Source: CAXWPM01 sp965206125 (GTDB taxonomy: Bacteria; Acidobacteriota; Terriglobia; 20CM-2-55-15). Taken from it: a stretch of DNA of 64,000 bases. The position numbers and the translations under genes were made by a program. This document shows, one piece after another, positions 1 through 10,222 of the stretch. A model generated the notes under the pieces. That model saw only the letters and a list, made by a program, of their open reading frames with translations, did no database searches and was not told the DNA's origin. The first letter of the stretch is position 1; each line of letters starts with the position of its first letter. The stretch is taken from assembly GCA_965206125.1 (NCBI GenBank), contig CBDBIN010000046.1, positions 434,001-498,000 on the forward strand. Direction: 5' to 3'.

Positions 1-10
1 AGCTGAACGG

Positions 11-2690
11 ATGAACCGACCGAGGGTCCATTTTCAATTCATTCCCGTGCTCACAGTGCTGATGGCAGTGCTGATGGGAGCGGTACGTGTGGAAGCCCAG
101 AGTGTGCTGAACTTCCCACGGGTGCTGTCCTCGGAGACGGTGTTTACGGGGGTGGCGATCGGGAACCCGACGTCGGGGGAAGCGACGGTGACGCTGACGG
201 CGTACGGCGCGGACGGGACGCTGGCGGAAGGGGGAGAGAACCCGACGACGGTGACGATAGCGGCCGGGGGACAGCTGGCGCGGCAGCACCGGGAGCTGTT
301 CGGAGACGGGGACTTCAACGGGTGGGTGCAGGCAACGTCGGGGACGGCGGGGTTGACGGGGTTCTTCCTGAACGCGAACCCGGCGTTGACGGACCTGGAT
401 GGAGCACTGGCCGGAGAGTCGGGCGGGGAGCTGATCTTACCGTTCATCGCCGGGATGGCGCCGTCGCTGACCGAGGTCACGGTGGTGAACCCGGGACAAG
501 AGACGGCGACGGTGACGCTGGAGGTGTTCGGAGTGGACGGGGTGAGCCTGGGGACGGCGACCCTGGAGCTGGAAGCGAAGGCATTGGTGCGACAGCTGGC
601 GACGACGGTGTTCGAGGGGGCCGACATCGGAGAGGCGTCGCACATCCGGGTGACGGCGGACCGGGAAGTGGTGGCGTACGAGGTGGTGGCGTACTTCGAG
701 CTTCCTGGAGTGGCGCAGAGGCGAGAGACGATCGCGCTGGCCGGCCGGGCGGCCTCGGCGTCGACCGCGCACGTGCTGGCACAGTACGCGGTGGGCGGGG
801 GATGGCTGTCCTACTTCGGGGTGGTGAACACGTCGGGGACGAGCCAGATCGTGACGGTGCGGGGACACGACGACGACGGGAGTGAACCCGAGGCGACGGT
901 GACGCTGGGAGCGAACGCGGCGTACCGGGGGGACCTGGGCGAGCTGCTGGGGATCGCAGAAGGGAGCGCGATCCGGACAGGATGGATCGAGGTGGAAGCG
1001 CCGGTGGGATACGTGGCGAGCTACATCGGGTACGGGAATACGGTGACGCCGTCGTTCGCATTGGTGGCGGGAGCGCCGGAGGAAGATGCGGCCGAGCTGC
1101 AGGTGTACTCGCAGGTGGCCGAAGGGGCGGGATTCTTCACGGGCGTGGCGCTGGTGAATCCGGGAGACGAGACGGCGACGGTGGAGTTCTACACGGTACG
1201 GCCGGACGGGACGACGGTCGGAAAGACGGAGCTGACGCTGGAGCCTGGGAAACGGTTGGGACGGCTGTACCGGGAACTGCTGGCGGCGAGTCTGCAGCAG
1301 GTGGGCGGCTGGGCGCTTGTGCGGTCGACGACGCCGTTGGTGGGGGTGGCGCTGTTCGGGGGGACGAACGGGTTTGCACTGGCGAGCGTGCCGGGACAGG
1401 CGATCTCAGCGGATTATGAGCCGCCGGCGCAGGTGGCATCGGCGATCACGGGGACGGTGAGACAGGCCGGAGCGGGAGTGGGGGACGTGACGGTGCGGCT
1501 GGCGGGGCCGGTGGGCCAGACACGGACGACGGACCCGGAAGGCCGGTACATATTCGGGGAGTTGCCGCCCGGCGAATACGTGGTGACGGCATCGCGGCTG
1601 GGAGCGGAGTTGGCGCCCGCCGAGCGGGAAGTGACGTTGGGGTTGGAAAACGTCGGGGAGCAGGACTTCGAAGCGGGGGGAGTAGCGCCGTCCGAGGCAC
1701 CGTTGGTGACGTTCGTGATGCCGACGTCGACGTTTGAGGGGAACCGGTTGCTGAACATCAAGGTGTTGGGGGGGAACTTCAACCCGGCGTCGGTGGTGGT
1801 GTTCAACGGAGAAGAACTGCAGACGGTGTTCGTGAACTCGGCGGAGTTGCAGGCGGTGATCCCGACGCGGTTGCTGACCGAAGAGACGGACGCCCAGATT
1901 CGGGTGGTGACGCCACCGCCGGGAGGAGGGACCTCGACGGCGGCGGTGTTCGTGGTGAACCCGAAGCCAAGCGACCCGCTGCTGGCCGGGCGGATCAACG
2001 TGGGGTCGTTTCCGGCAGGAGTGGCGATCGACTCGCGGCGCGGGATCGCGCTGGTGACCAACGAGAGTGGAGACAGCGTGAGCGTGGTGGATATCTCTCG
2101 GGAGATCGTGACGGACACGATCGGGGTGGGGAGGAGTCCGGCGGAAGGGATCGCGGTGGATTCGGAGCGGGGGATCGCGCTGGTGGCGAACGTGGGGTCG
2201 AACGATGTGAGCGTGATCGACCTGGAGAGCGAGGACGTGCGGACGACGATCGGGGTGGGCCGGTTTCCATTGGGAGTGGCGGTGGATTCGGAGCGCGGGA
2301 TCGGGTTGGTGGTCAACGGAGAGGACGGGAACGTATCGGTAGTGGATCTGGAGAGCCTGACGGTGACGGGGACGATCGGGGTAGGAGACAGGCCGGCGGG
2401 AGTGGCGATCGACCTGGAACGGGGCGAGGCGGTGGTGGCGAACCGCGGGAACAACACGGTGAGCGTGATCGACCTGGACACGCTGGCGGTAACGGGGACG
2501 ATCGGGGTAGGGAGCTTCCCGCGAGGAGTGGCGATCGACTCGGGAGAAGGATTGGCGTTCGTGACGAACGCGAACAGCAACACGGTGAGCGTAATCGATC
2601 TGGAGCGGGGATTGGTAGTCGAGACGATCGAGGTGGGATCGGCGCCGACGGGAGTGGCGGTGTACCTGAAAACCGGACATGTGGTGGTTG
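11..2690 (+). CDS. Giant secreted repeat protein, copy 1, N-terminal segment (signal peptide, sandwich repeats, IPT, YVTN propeller)
   Basis: This is the 5' segment of a gene that, with one frameshift corrected, runs from 11 to 10175 (about 3,380 residues). Residues 1-30 are a signal peptide ending in VEAQ. Residues ~33-465 hold repeated beta-sandwich-like units with the pattern GVAxxNPxxExATV...DGT...GW. Residues ~475-530 are a carboxypeptidase-regulatory-like domain (ITGTVRQAG...GRYIFGELPPGEY), ~560-650 an IPT/TIG domain, and ~655-890 blades of a YVTN-type propeller (xxVGxxPxGVAID...VSVIDLE). An extra T near 2688-2689, relative to the paralogue at 16340, shifts the frame; the literal ORF then reads out of frame to 3265. 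Family knowledge suggests a secreted or surface adhesin-like protein, but no enzyme domain is visible. No upstream sequence is available to show its promoter. Confidence 0.8.
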
Positions 2691-5600
2691 ACCAACAGCG
2701 GGGTGAGGCAGGGGACCGGGTTGGGAGCGCTGTCGACGGCGTCGATCATCGACGTGGTGGACGAAGAGGTGGTGGCGGAAGTGCCGGTGGGGAGCGCGCC
2801 GTTCGGAGTGGACGTGGACCAGAGGGAGCAGCTGGCGGTGGTGGCGAACTTCGGGTCGAACGACGTGACGTTGATCCGGATACCGAACCCGACGCCGAGG
2901 ATCGAAGGCGTGTCACCGGAGACGTTTCCGACGGACGGGAGCACGTTCACGATCACGATCACGGGGACGGGATTCCTGCCGACCAGTGTGGTGACGCTGA
3001 ACGGGCAGACGCTGCCGACGACGTATGTGAGCGCGACGGAGTTGAAAGCGGAGGTATCGGGGGAGTTGCTCGAGGATTTGCTGCAGGTCTCCTCGACGGT
3101 GACGAGCATTGCCGAGGCGCGGCTGGGGCAGGTGTCGCTACCGACGTATACGATCGGGGTGACGAACCCGGGGCCGGGAGGGGGGTCCTCGGCCGACGAC
3201 AACAACGTGGCCGATATCGCGCCGGATTACCAGACCCCCACGCTGCGGTCGATCACGCCGGATGAGATCGAATCGGACGCGGACGAGTTGTTGTTGACGG
3301 TGAACGGGAGCAACTTCTTCGGGGGGAGCATCGTGAACTTCGCGGGCGAGGGGCACTCGCCGTTCGACTCGTCGGCGAACCAGTTGCGGGTGTTGATCCC
3401 GGGAACGGACCTGGAGCCGGGGGTGTACGCGGTGAGCGTGACGAACCCGGGAGCGGGGACGAGCCGGGAGCTCGGCTTCGAGGTGACCGTAGAGGCGAAC
3501 CCGGTGCCGGTGATCACGGGGTTGGAACCCGTGTCGGTGGAAGCGGGATCGGCGGGGTTCGTGCTGATGCTCGAAGGGCACGGGTTCATCCCCGCCACGC
3601 GGGTGACGCTGGGGGGGACGGGGCTGAATGCGCGGATCACCCCCGAGACGGTGGAAGTGGACGTGGCGGCGGGGCAGGTGGCCGAGCCGGGGACACTGTC
3701 GGGGTTGGTGACCAACGAGGGGCCGGGAGGGGGATCGGCGGCGTTCAGCCTGAGCGTGACGACGGTGCCGGCGGCGATCACGAGCTTCGCACCGACGGTG
3801 GTGTCGGCCGGGACGGATGTGGAGCTGCGGATATTCGGATCGGGGTTCACAGCGCTGTCGGTGGTGCTGGTAGCCGATACGCGGGTGGCGACGGAGTTTG
3901 TCGGTGCGGGGGAGTTGATCGGCCGGATACCGGCGGTGGTGCTGCCCGAATCGGGTGAGGTGCCAGTGGAGGTGCTGAACCTGGGGCCGGGAGGCAACCG
4001 GGCGGCGGGAGGGTTGCTGACGATCGAGGTGCCGGTGCCGGTACTGAGCGCGCTGGAACCGGCGCTGTTGGGGCTCGGAGATCTGCCGGCCCGGATCCGG
4101 GTGCTGGGTGCGGGATTCCTGCGATCGGCCCTGATCCAGGTAGACGGGATCGATGTGGCCACGGCGTACGCGGGGCCGGGGGAACTGGGATTCACGATGG
4201 CCGGGGTGGATGTGGCCGGGGTGTTCGAGGTGACGGTGACGAACCCGGGACCGATCGTCTCGGCCGCGCTGCCTTTGACGATCGGCAGCCCGGTACCGGT
4301 GTTGCGGGAGATCGTCCCGGGGGAACTGGTTCAGGACGCGCTGCCGGCACGGGTGAGGGTGCTGGGAGACGGGTTCGGGCCGACATCGGTGGTGCTGCTC
4401 GACGGGGTCGCGATAGCGGACACGGGGCTGGATGTGACCTCGGCGTTGCAGTTGGGTGGCGCACGTGTGTCGCGGGTCTTCGTGGACGGCGGAACGCTGG
4501 AGTTCGAGGTGCCGCCCGGGACGGCGGCCGGTGAGCACACGGTGCAGGTGGAAACCCCGGCACCGGGCGGAGGTACATCGGATGCCGCGATCCTGACGAT
4601 CCTGAACCCGGTGCCTGTCGTGACGGTGGTAACACCGGACGCGACGTTCGTGGGCACCGATGTCGCGGTAGAGGTGACCGGTGGCGGGTTCGTGATGGGA
4701 TCGGAGATCCGGAGGAGCGGGGTCGCGATACCGACAGCCTACGTCAGTGAGACGACGCTGCGGGCAACGATCGCTGCCGATGCGGTTGGGACATTCCCGC
4801 TGACGGTGTTTACCGGGGAGCCGGGCGGCGGAGATTCCAATGCGGTGGACTTCACGGTCCTGCCGCTGCCGAACCCGGACCCGTTCATCGAAGAGGTCGA
4901 TCCGGACGAGATCGTCGAGAACCATGAGACCGAGATCGAGATCCGGGGAGGGAACTTCATCGAGGGCTCGCGGGTGGAACTCGACGGTGAGGAACTGCGG
5001 GTCCAGGGAGGCACAAGCCGACAGTTGAGGGTGACCCTGCCCCCGCTGGCACGGGGGACGCATGAACTGACGGTGATCAACGATGCACCGGGCGGGGGAC
5101 GCGACACGATCAGGTTCGAGGTGAAAGCCGCGCCCCCGGTCGTCGACGAAGACATCTTCTTCAAGCTGGTGCGGGACCCGCTGCTGATCGTCGAGGGCGA
5201 CGAAGAGATCATTGCGCTGAGCCTGAGCGAACCGCTGGCCTTCGACCTGGAGGTGACGGCGACAATCGGCAACTCAGCCGTGGCGGGGATCGTGGAGGAA
5301 GGCTCGACAGTCGCGTCGGTTACGGACACGATCCCGGCCGGGGAGGTCCACGCGTCCGGACCGCTCAAGGGCGTTGCGGAAGGAACCACGACGCTGACGG
5401 TTACCGCCGACGGATTTGACCCGGTGACAGCGACGATTCAAGTACTGCCCGGGGAGGGCGCCGCCATCCTCGACGACGTGTCCCCGGCGAGCATCATCGT
5501 TCCGGTCGGGGGGACGGCCTCGTTCACCGTCACACGGCTCGATGACAGCCAGGGCGCCCCGATCGCGATCGGGACCAGCACGGCGCCCGACGACAAGGCC

Positions 5601-8600
5601 GGTGTGGACCTGGGCCTGAAGTTCGGCGCGAACTCGCTCACCGTGTCCGGAACCGTCAGGGGGCTCGAGGCAGGATCCAGTACATTGAAAGTCGCCGGTG
5701 TCGACGCGCCGTCGCTGCTCTCAGATCACGTCATCAACTTCCTGCCGCCGGGGGTCGATCTGCCCCCAACCGTGAATCTGCAGACCTCGGGTGACCCGGT
5801 AGCGTTCGGCGAGTCGGGCAGTTATGACGATGCCTACAAACTCGAATCGCTGCCGTTCACGTTCCCCTTCTTCGACCGCGACGACGACGAAGTCTACGTC
5901 AGTACGAACGGCTACCTGACCTTCGGCGCCGGCGACGACGAGTACCGTTGGGCCGATCCGGAAGAATTCCTGTCGCTGCCGCGCATCGCTGCGTTCGCGA
6001 CCGACCTGTACCTTTTCGACGGGGTTAGCGACATCTTCACGAACGAGATCACGATCGCGGGCTGCGACGCGTTCGTCGTGACCTACGAGGACATGGGCAT
6101 CTTCTTTGAGGCCGGCCTGGGTGGCATCCACACGTTCCAGATCGTCCTGTTCGAGACCGGCGCCATCCAGTTCCGGTATGGCGACATCAACAACGAGCCT
6201 TCCGACACCGAAGACGAGGTCTGGGTCGGTGTCTCGCCCCAGCCGCCGCAGTTCGACCGGCCGCACGGGAGCTGGTCCGACGGTATCTATCTCTATATCA
6301 CGGAGCGCGGCAACAGTTCGGTTCGCAGGGTCGAGATCGCAACGCGCGAGGTGACGCTGCTGGCAGGGGATCCCAACGGCGGCTCCGGCACCGCCGACGG
6401 GTTCAGTACGGCGGCCCGCTTCAAAGAGACGGCCGGGATCTGGGGAAACGGCGACGGCAGCGTGTACATCGCCGAGCGCGCCAACTATGCGATCCGGAAG
6501 CTGGACCTGGCGACGGGTGAAGTCACGACGATCGCCGGATTGAAGGGGACCGCCGACGCAGTGGACGGTACCGGAACCGACGCCCGTTTCGGGGAACTCG
6601 GCGCCCTCTGGGGAGACGAAGATGGCAACCTCTATGTGGCCGACGCCGGCAACCACGTGATCCGGAAGATCGTAATCGCCACGGGGGAAGTTACCACGCT
6701 TGCGGGGACGTTCGGTGTTTTCGACTACGTGGACGATACCGGCGCTGCTGCGCGCTTCCACGAACCGTGGGGCGTCTTTGGAGACGGGTTGGGTAACCTC
6801 TACATCGGGGAGGACACGAACGCGACGATCCGGAAGATCGTCATCGCCACGGGCGAGGTGACGACCCTGACCGGGGTTGCGAACGACAGCGGCGACGCGG
6901 ACGGGATCGACGGCGCGGCGCGCGTAGATCGTCCAAGAGGACTCTGGGGCGACGGGGCCGGTTATCTGTACTTCTCCGAAGTCGGCAACCACGCGATAAG
7001 GAGAGTCAATCTGACGACAGGCGAGGTGACCACGTTGGCCGGCTTGAAGGGGACCAGCGGGTTTGCCGACGGCGTGGGAACGGCGACCCGATTCGACTTC
7101 CCGAACGCTATCTTCGGCGTCGGCGGATATCTCTACATCGTCGACGATCGCAATGACGTCATCCGCCGGATGGACATTTCGACCCTGGAAGTGGAAAGCA
7201 TCGCAGGCTGGGTCGACAACGCCGATCTGAAAGACGGTACCGGCGCCCTGACGCCGGTTTCCGAAGAGACGCCGCTCAACAGCAACTACACCGCGGCCCG
7301 CGGGTTCATCTTCGACCGGTTCGATCCGGTTTCCGACAAATTGATCTCGATTCCGGTCGCGGTGACCGGCACGCCCACGCTGTCGTCGATCGCACCCAAT
7401 CAGGGCAACCAGGGTGACTCGGAAGCAGTCACGCTGACCGGCACCAATTTTGTGCCAGGCGGCACGAACGTCGCAGTTTCGGGTGCCGGTGTGACTGTCA
7501 GCGGTGTGAGCGTTTCGGGAACGACGTCCCTGACCGCGACGTTCACGATCGACATCGGTGCGGCAACGGGAGCGCGTGACGTGACGGTGATGACCCTGGC
7601 GGGAACCAGCGGTCCGGTCACCTTCACCGTGAACGACGCCCCGGGTCCGGCTCCGGTCCTGACCGGGCTGAGTCCGGACAGCGGCACCCAGGGTTCGATG
7701 ATCGAAGTGGTTCTCACCGGATCGAACTTCAGCGGCACATCCGTTGACGTCAGTGGCGTCGGCGTGACCGTCCCGTCGTTCACGGTCGACAGCGCGACGC
7801 AGATCACGGCCCAACTGGTCCTGGCGGGCACGGCCGGCGCCCGGACGGTGGCCGTGACGACCGACAACGGAACGTCGAACACGATGGCGCTCACCATCAA
7901 TGCGAGTTCCCTCATCGCTCAGACGACACTCGAGGTCAGTGGGTTTGTCGGGGCCGACGGTTCCGGGTTCGGAGACGGGAGAGGGCCGGACGCGCGCTTC
8001 AGTACTCCGCGTGGCGTCTTCGCCGACGGTTCGTACGTCTATGTCGCAGACAGTTCGAACCTCGTGATCCGAAAGGTGAACATCGCAACCGGCAGGGTGA
8101 CGACGTTGGCCGGGGCGCCCGGACAGAGCGGGAAGACGGATGGGACCGGCTCGGCTGCCCGCTTTACCAGTCCCTGGGCGCTCTGGGGGGATGGGACGAA
8201 CCTGTACGTGGTCGACAGGGGCGCCAATTCGATCCGGAAGATTGTCATTTCCAGCGGAGTCGTCACGACATTCGCAGGATCTACCACCGGGGCCTCGGGA
8301 GACACGAACGCCACCGGGACCGCCGCCCGCTTCAAATTCCCCAGCGGTATCTGGGGAGACGGAACCAACCTGTATGTCGCCGAGTTCAGCAACCATTTGA
8401 TCCGCAAGATCACCCTGGCGGGCGCCGTCGTGACAACGTTTGCGGGCACGTCGGGAGTGAGCGGTTCGGACGATGATCCGGCTGCCTTCCCAACGTTCTC
8501 TGCCCCGGACAGCATCACGGGCGACGGGACGTACCTCTACGTTACGGGCAACAACCACACGATCCGTCTGATCGAGATCGCGACACAGACCGTCACGACG

Positions 8601-10175
8601 CTTGCGGGCCAGGTTGGCGTTTCAGGGACCGACGACGGTACCGGCACGGACGCCCAGTTCTCCAACCCAGAAGGCGTGTGGAGCGACGGTACGGACCTTT
8701 ACGTTGCCGACCGGAGCAATCGCACGGTCCGAAAGGTCGTCATCACTTCAGGTGAAGTCACCACCTTTGTGGGCACTGCCGGCGTGAACGGTTCGGACGA
8801 CGGCACCGGTGCCGCGTCCCAGTTCGCGACTCCGTTTGATTTATTCGGAGATGGAACGAACCTGTATCTGGTCGAAGGTAGCAACCATCTCGTCCGGAAG
8901 ATCGTGATCGCCTCCGGGGTCGTCACGACGCTGGCCGGCAACCATCGGAGGCAAGGCTCGACCGACGATTCCGGGGCCGTCGCCCAGTTCGATCAACCCG
9001 AAGGAGTCTGGGCGGACGGTCTCGGAAATCTCTTCGTTGCCGACACCGATAACCACACAATCCGGAAGGTGATCCTCGATGGTCGGTCTGTGACGACGTT
9101 TGCAGGATCCGCGGGCAGCCAGGGTAATACGAACGCCACTGGGGCTGCCGCCCGCTTTGACGAACCGTCGGGCATATGGGGTGATGGGGATTACCTGTAC
9201 GTGACCGAAAGAGACAACCATGCGGTTCGCAAGATCGCAATCGCCACCGGGGACGTGACCCTCCTTGCAGGGGATCCCAATGGCGGTAGCGGCACGACCG
9301 ATGACACGGGAACGGCCGCCCGGTTCAACGAACCGCGCGGGATCTGGGGAGACGGGACCTATCTTTACGTGGGCGAAGAGAGCAACCATGCCATCCGCAG
9401 GATCGAAATCGCGACCGGCGTTGTAACGACATTTGCCGGCTCAACGACAACCTCCGGCACGACGGACGACACCGGAACGGCTGCTCGCTTCGAGGAACCC
9501 ACCGGTGTCTGGGGTGACGGGACTCACCTTTACGTAACCGACAAGGAGAACCACACGATTCGCAAGATCGACATATCGACCGGCGCGGTGACCACGTTCG
9601 CGGGCACGGCCGGGTCACTCGGAACCACGGATGACACAGGGACCGACGCTCGGTTCAAGTTTCCCGAGGGCCTGTGGGGTGACGGCACCAACCTGTACGT
9701 CATGGACAGGGGCAACGGCATCGTCCGCAAGGTGGAGATCTCGTCCGCCGATGTGACGACCCTGGCCGGGGAGGAAGATACCGACGACTGGCTCGACGGT
9801 GTCGGCCTTGCAGCCCATTTCGACTCCCCGGTTGGGGTCACCGGAGACGGCAACCACCTCTATATAGCGGACTTATCCAACAACGCCATCCGGCTCCTAG
9901 TGGGCCCGCCCACGCTGACCAACGTATCTCCCGGCAACGTGACTAATAACGGGACGAGGACATTTACTTTGACCGGAACGGGCTTCAATCCGGCCTCCGC
10001 CGTGACCCTCAGCGGTCTCGGCAACGTTACGCTCGACGAGGTCGACTACATCAGTCCGACGGAACTGGAGATCACCGTGACCATCGGCGGTTCAACTGGG
10101 ACGTTGGACATCGACGTCACCAACGGCAAGGGCACGTCGGCGTCTGTCAGCGTGACCGTCCAATCGAACGATTAA
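2679..10175 (+). CDS. Giant secreted repeat protein, copy 1, C-terminal segment (IPT/TIG array, nidogen-like domain, NHL repeats)
   Basis: Continuation of the gene at 11 after the frameshift near 2689, so the ATG at 2679 is probably not a real start. In this 2,498-residue frame the propeller finishes by ~65. Eight IPT/TIG domains follow (~70-822), most ending in a GPGGG-type turn before the next NPVPV start. Then come Big2-like repeats (~823-1030), a nidogen-like domain (~1045-1187, with VSTNGYLTFG), about six NHL blades (~1190-1550, with xNHxIRKIxxATGEVTTLAG), two IPT domains, about a dozen NHL blades (~1750-2407) and a final IPT. It has no transmembrane anchor, PEP-CTERM or type IX sorting domain. 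The 5' third uses G-ending codons, while the rest uses C-ending codons like its neighbours. Likely an extracellular binding scaffold; the ligand is unknown. Confidence 0.82.
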   Translation: MWWLTNSGVRQGTGLGALSTASIIDVVDEEVVAEVPVGSAPFGVDVDQREQLAVVANFGSNDVTLIRIPNPTPRIEGVSPETFPTDGSTFTITITGTGFLPTSVVTLNGQTLPTTYVSATELKAEVSGELLEDLLQVSSTVTSIAEARLGQVSLPTYTIGVTNPGPGGGSSADDNNVADIAPDYQTPTLRSITPDEIESDADELLLTVNGSNFFGGSIVNFAGEGHSPFDSSANQLRVLIPGTDLEPGVYAVSVTNPGAGTSRELGFEVTVEANPVPVITGLEPVSVEAGSAGFVLMLEGHGFIPATRVTLGGTGLNARITPETVEVDVAAGQVAEPGTLSGLVTNEGPGGGSAAFSLSVTTVPAAITSFAPTVVSAGTDVELRIFGSGFTALSVVLVADTRVATEFVGAGELIGRIPAVVLPESGEVPVEVLNLGPGGNRAAGGLLTIEVPVPVLSALEPALLGLGDLPARIRVLGAGFLRSALIQVDGIDVATAYAGPGELGFTMAGVDVAGVFEVTVTNPGPIVSAALPLTIGSPVPVLREIVPGELVQDALPARVRVLGDGFGPTSVVLLDGVAIADTGLDVTSALQLGGARVSRVFVDGGTLEFEVPPGTAAGEHTVQVETPAPGGGTSDAAILTILNPVPVVTVVTPDATFVGTDVAVEVTGGGFVMGSEIRRSGVAIPTAYVSETTLRATIAADAVGTFPLTVFTGEPGGGDSNAVDFTVLPLPNPDPFIEEVDPDEIVENHETEIEIRGGNFIEGSRVELDGEELRVQGGTSRQLRVTLPPLARGTHELTVINDAPGGGRDTIRFEVKAAPPVVDEDIFFKLVRDPLLIVEGDEEIIALSLSEPLAFDLEVTATIGNSAVAGIVEEGSTVASVTDTIPAGEVHASGPLKGVAEGTTTLTVTADGFDPVTATIQVLPGEGAAILDDVSPASIIVPVGGTASFTVTRLDDSQGAPIAIGTSTAPDDKAGVDLGLKFGANSLTVSGTVRGLEAGSSTLKVAGVDAPSLLSDHVINFLPPGVDLPPTVNLQTSGDPVAFGESGSYDDAYKLESLPFTFPFFDRDDDEVYVSTNGYLTFGAGDDEYRWADPEEFLSLPRIAAFATDLYLFDGVSDIFTNEITIAGCDAFVVTYEDMGIFFEAGLGGIHTFQIVLFETGAIQFRYGDINNEPSDTEDEVWVGVSPQPPQFDRPHGSWSDGIYLYITERGNSSVRRVEIATREVTLLAGDPNGGSGTADGFSTAARFKETAGIWGNGDGSVYIAERANYAIRKLDLATGEVTTIAGLKGTADAVDGTGTDARFGELGALWGDEDGNLYVADAGNHVIRKIVIATGEVTTLAGTFGVFDYVDDTGAAARFHEPWGVFGDGLGNLYIGEDTNATIRKIVIATGEVTTLTGVANDSGDADGIDGAARVDRPRGLWGDGAGYLYFSEVGNHAIRRVNLTTGEVTTLAGLKGTSGFADGVGTATRFDFPNAIFGVGGYLYIVDDRNDVIRRMDISTLEVESIAGWVDNADLKDGTGALTPVSEETPLNSNYTAARGFIFDRFDPVSDKLISIPVAVTGTPTLSSIAPNQGNQGDSEAVTLTGTNFVPGGTNVAVSGAGVTVSGVSVSGTTSLTATFTIDIGAATGARDVTVMTLAGTSGPVTFTVNDAPGPAPVLTGLSPDSGTQGSMIEVVLTGSNFSGTSVDVSGVGVTVPSFTVDSATQITAQLVLAGTAGARTVAVTTDNGTSNTMALTINASSLIAQTTLEVSGFVGADGSGFGDGRGPDARFSTPRGVFADGSYVYVADSSNLVIRKVNIATGRVTTLAGAPGQSGKTDGTGSAARFTSPWALWGDGTNLYVVDRGANSIRKIVISSGVVTTFAGSTTGASGDTNATGTAARFKFPSGIWGDGTNLYVAEFSNHLIRKITLAGAVVTTFAGTSGVSGSDDDPAAFPTFSAPDSITGDGTYLYVTGNNHTIRLIEIATQTVTTLAGQVGVSGTDDGTGTDAQFSNPEGVWSDGTDLYVADRSNRTVRKVVITSGEVTTFVGTAGVNGSDDGTGAASQFATPFDLFGDGTNLYLVEGSNHLVRKIVIASGVVTTLAGNHRRQGSTDDSGAVAQFDQPEGVWADGLGNLFVADTDNHTIRKVILDGRSVTTFAGSAGSQGNTNATGAAARFDEPSGIWGDGDYLYVTERDNHAVRKIAIATGDVTLLAGDPNGGSGTTDDTGTAARFNEPRGIWGDGTYLYVGEESNHAIRRIEIATGVVTTFAGSTTTSGTTDDTGTAARFEEPTGVWGDGTHLYVTDKENHTIRKIDISTGAVTTFAGTAGSLGTTDDTGTDARFKFPEGLWGDGTNLYVMDRGNGIVRKVEISSADVTTLAGEEDTDDWLDGVGLAAHFDSPVGVTGDGNHLYIADLSNNAIRLLVGPPTLTNVSPGNVTNNGTRTFTLTGTGFNPASAVTLSGLGNVTLDEVDYISPTELEITVTIGGSTGTLDIDVTNGKGTSASVSVTVQSND

Positions 10176-10222
10176 TAGTTAGTCTCCCGTCCTGACCCGC
10201 CGGCATGACACCCTGACCCCAA

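Noticed and set aside
1406..3205. Long open frame on the minus strand (about 600 codons) opposite the first giant gene; its equivalent recurs at 15066-16853.
   Set aside because: It arises from the G-ending codons of the plus-strand gene, has low-complexity Arg/His/Ser/Pro composition, no Shine-Dalgarno sequence and no recognisable domain.
5721..8558. 945-codon minus-strand frame opposite the nidogen and NHL region.
   Set aside because: A shadow of the NHL repeats: it repeats with the same period as the plus-strand blades and matches no family.
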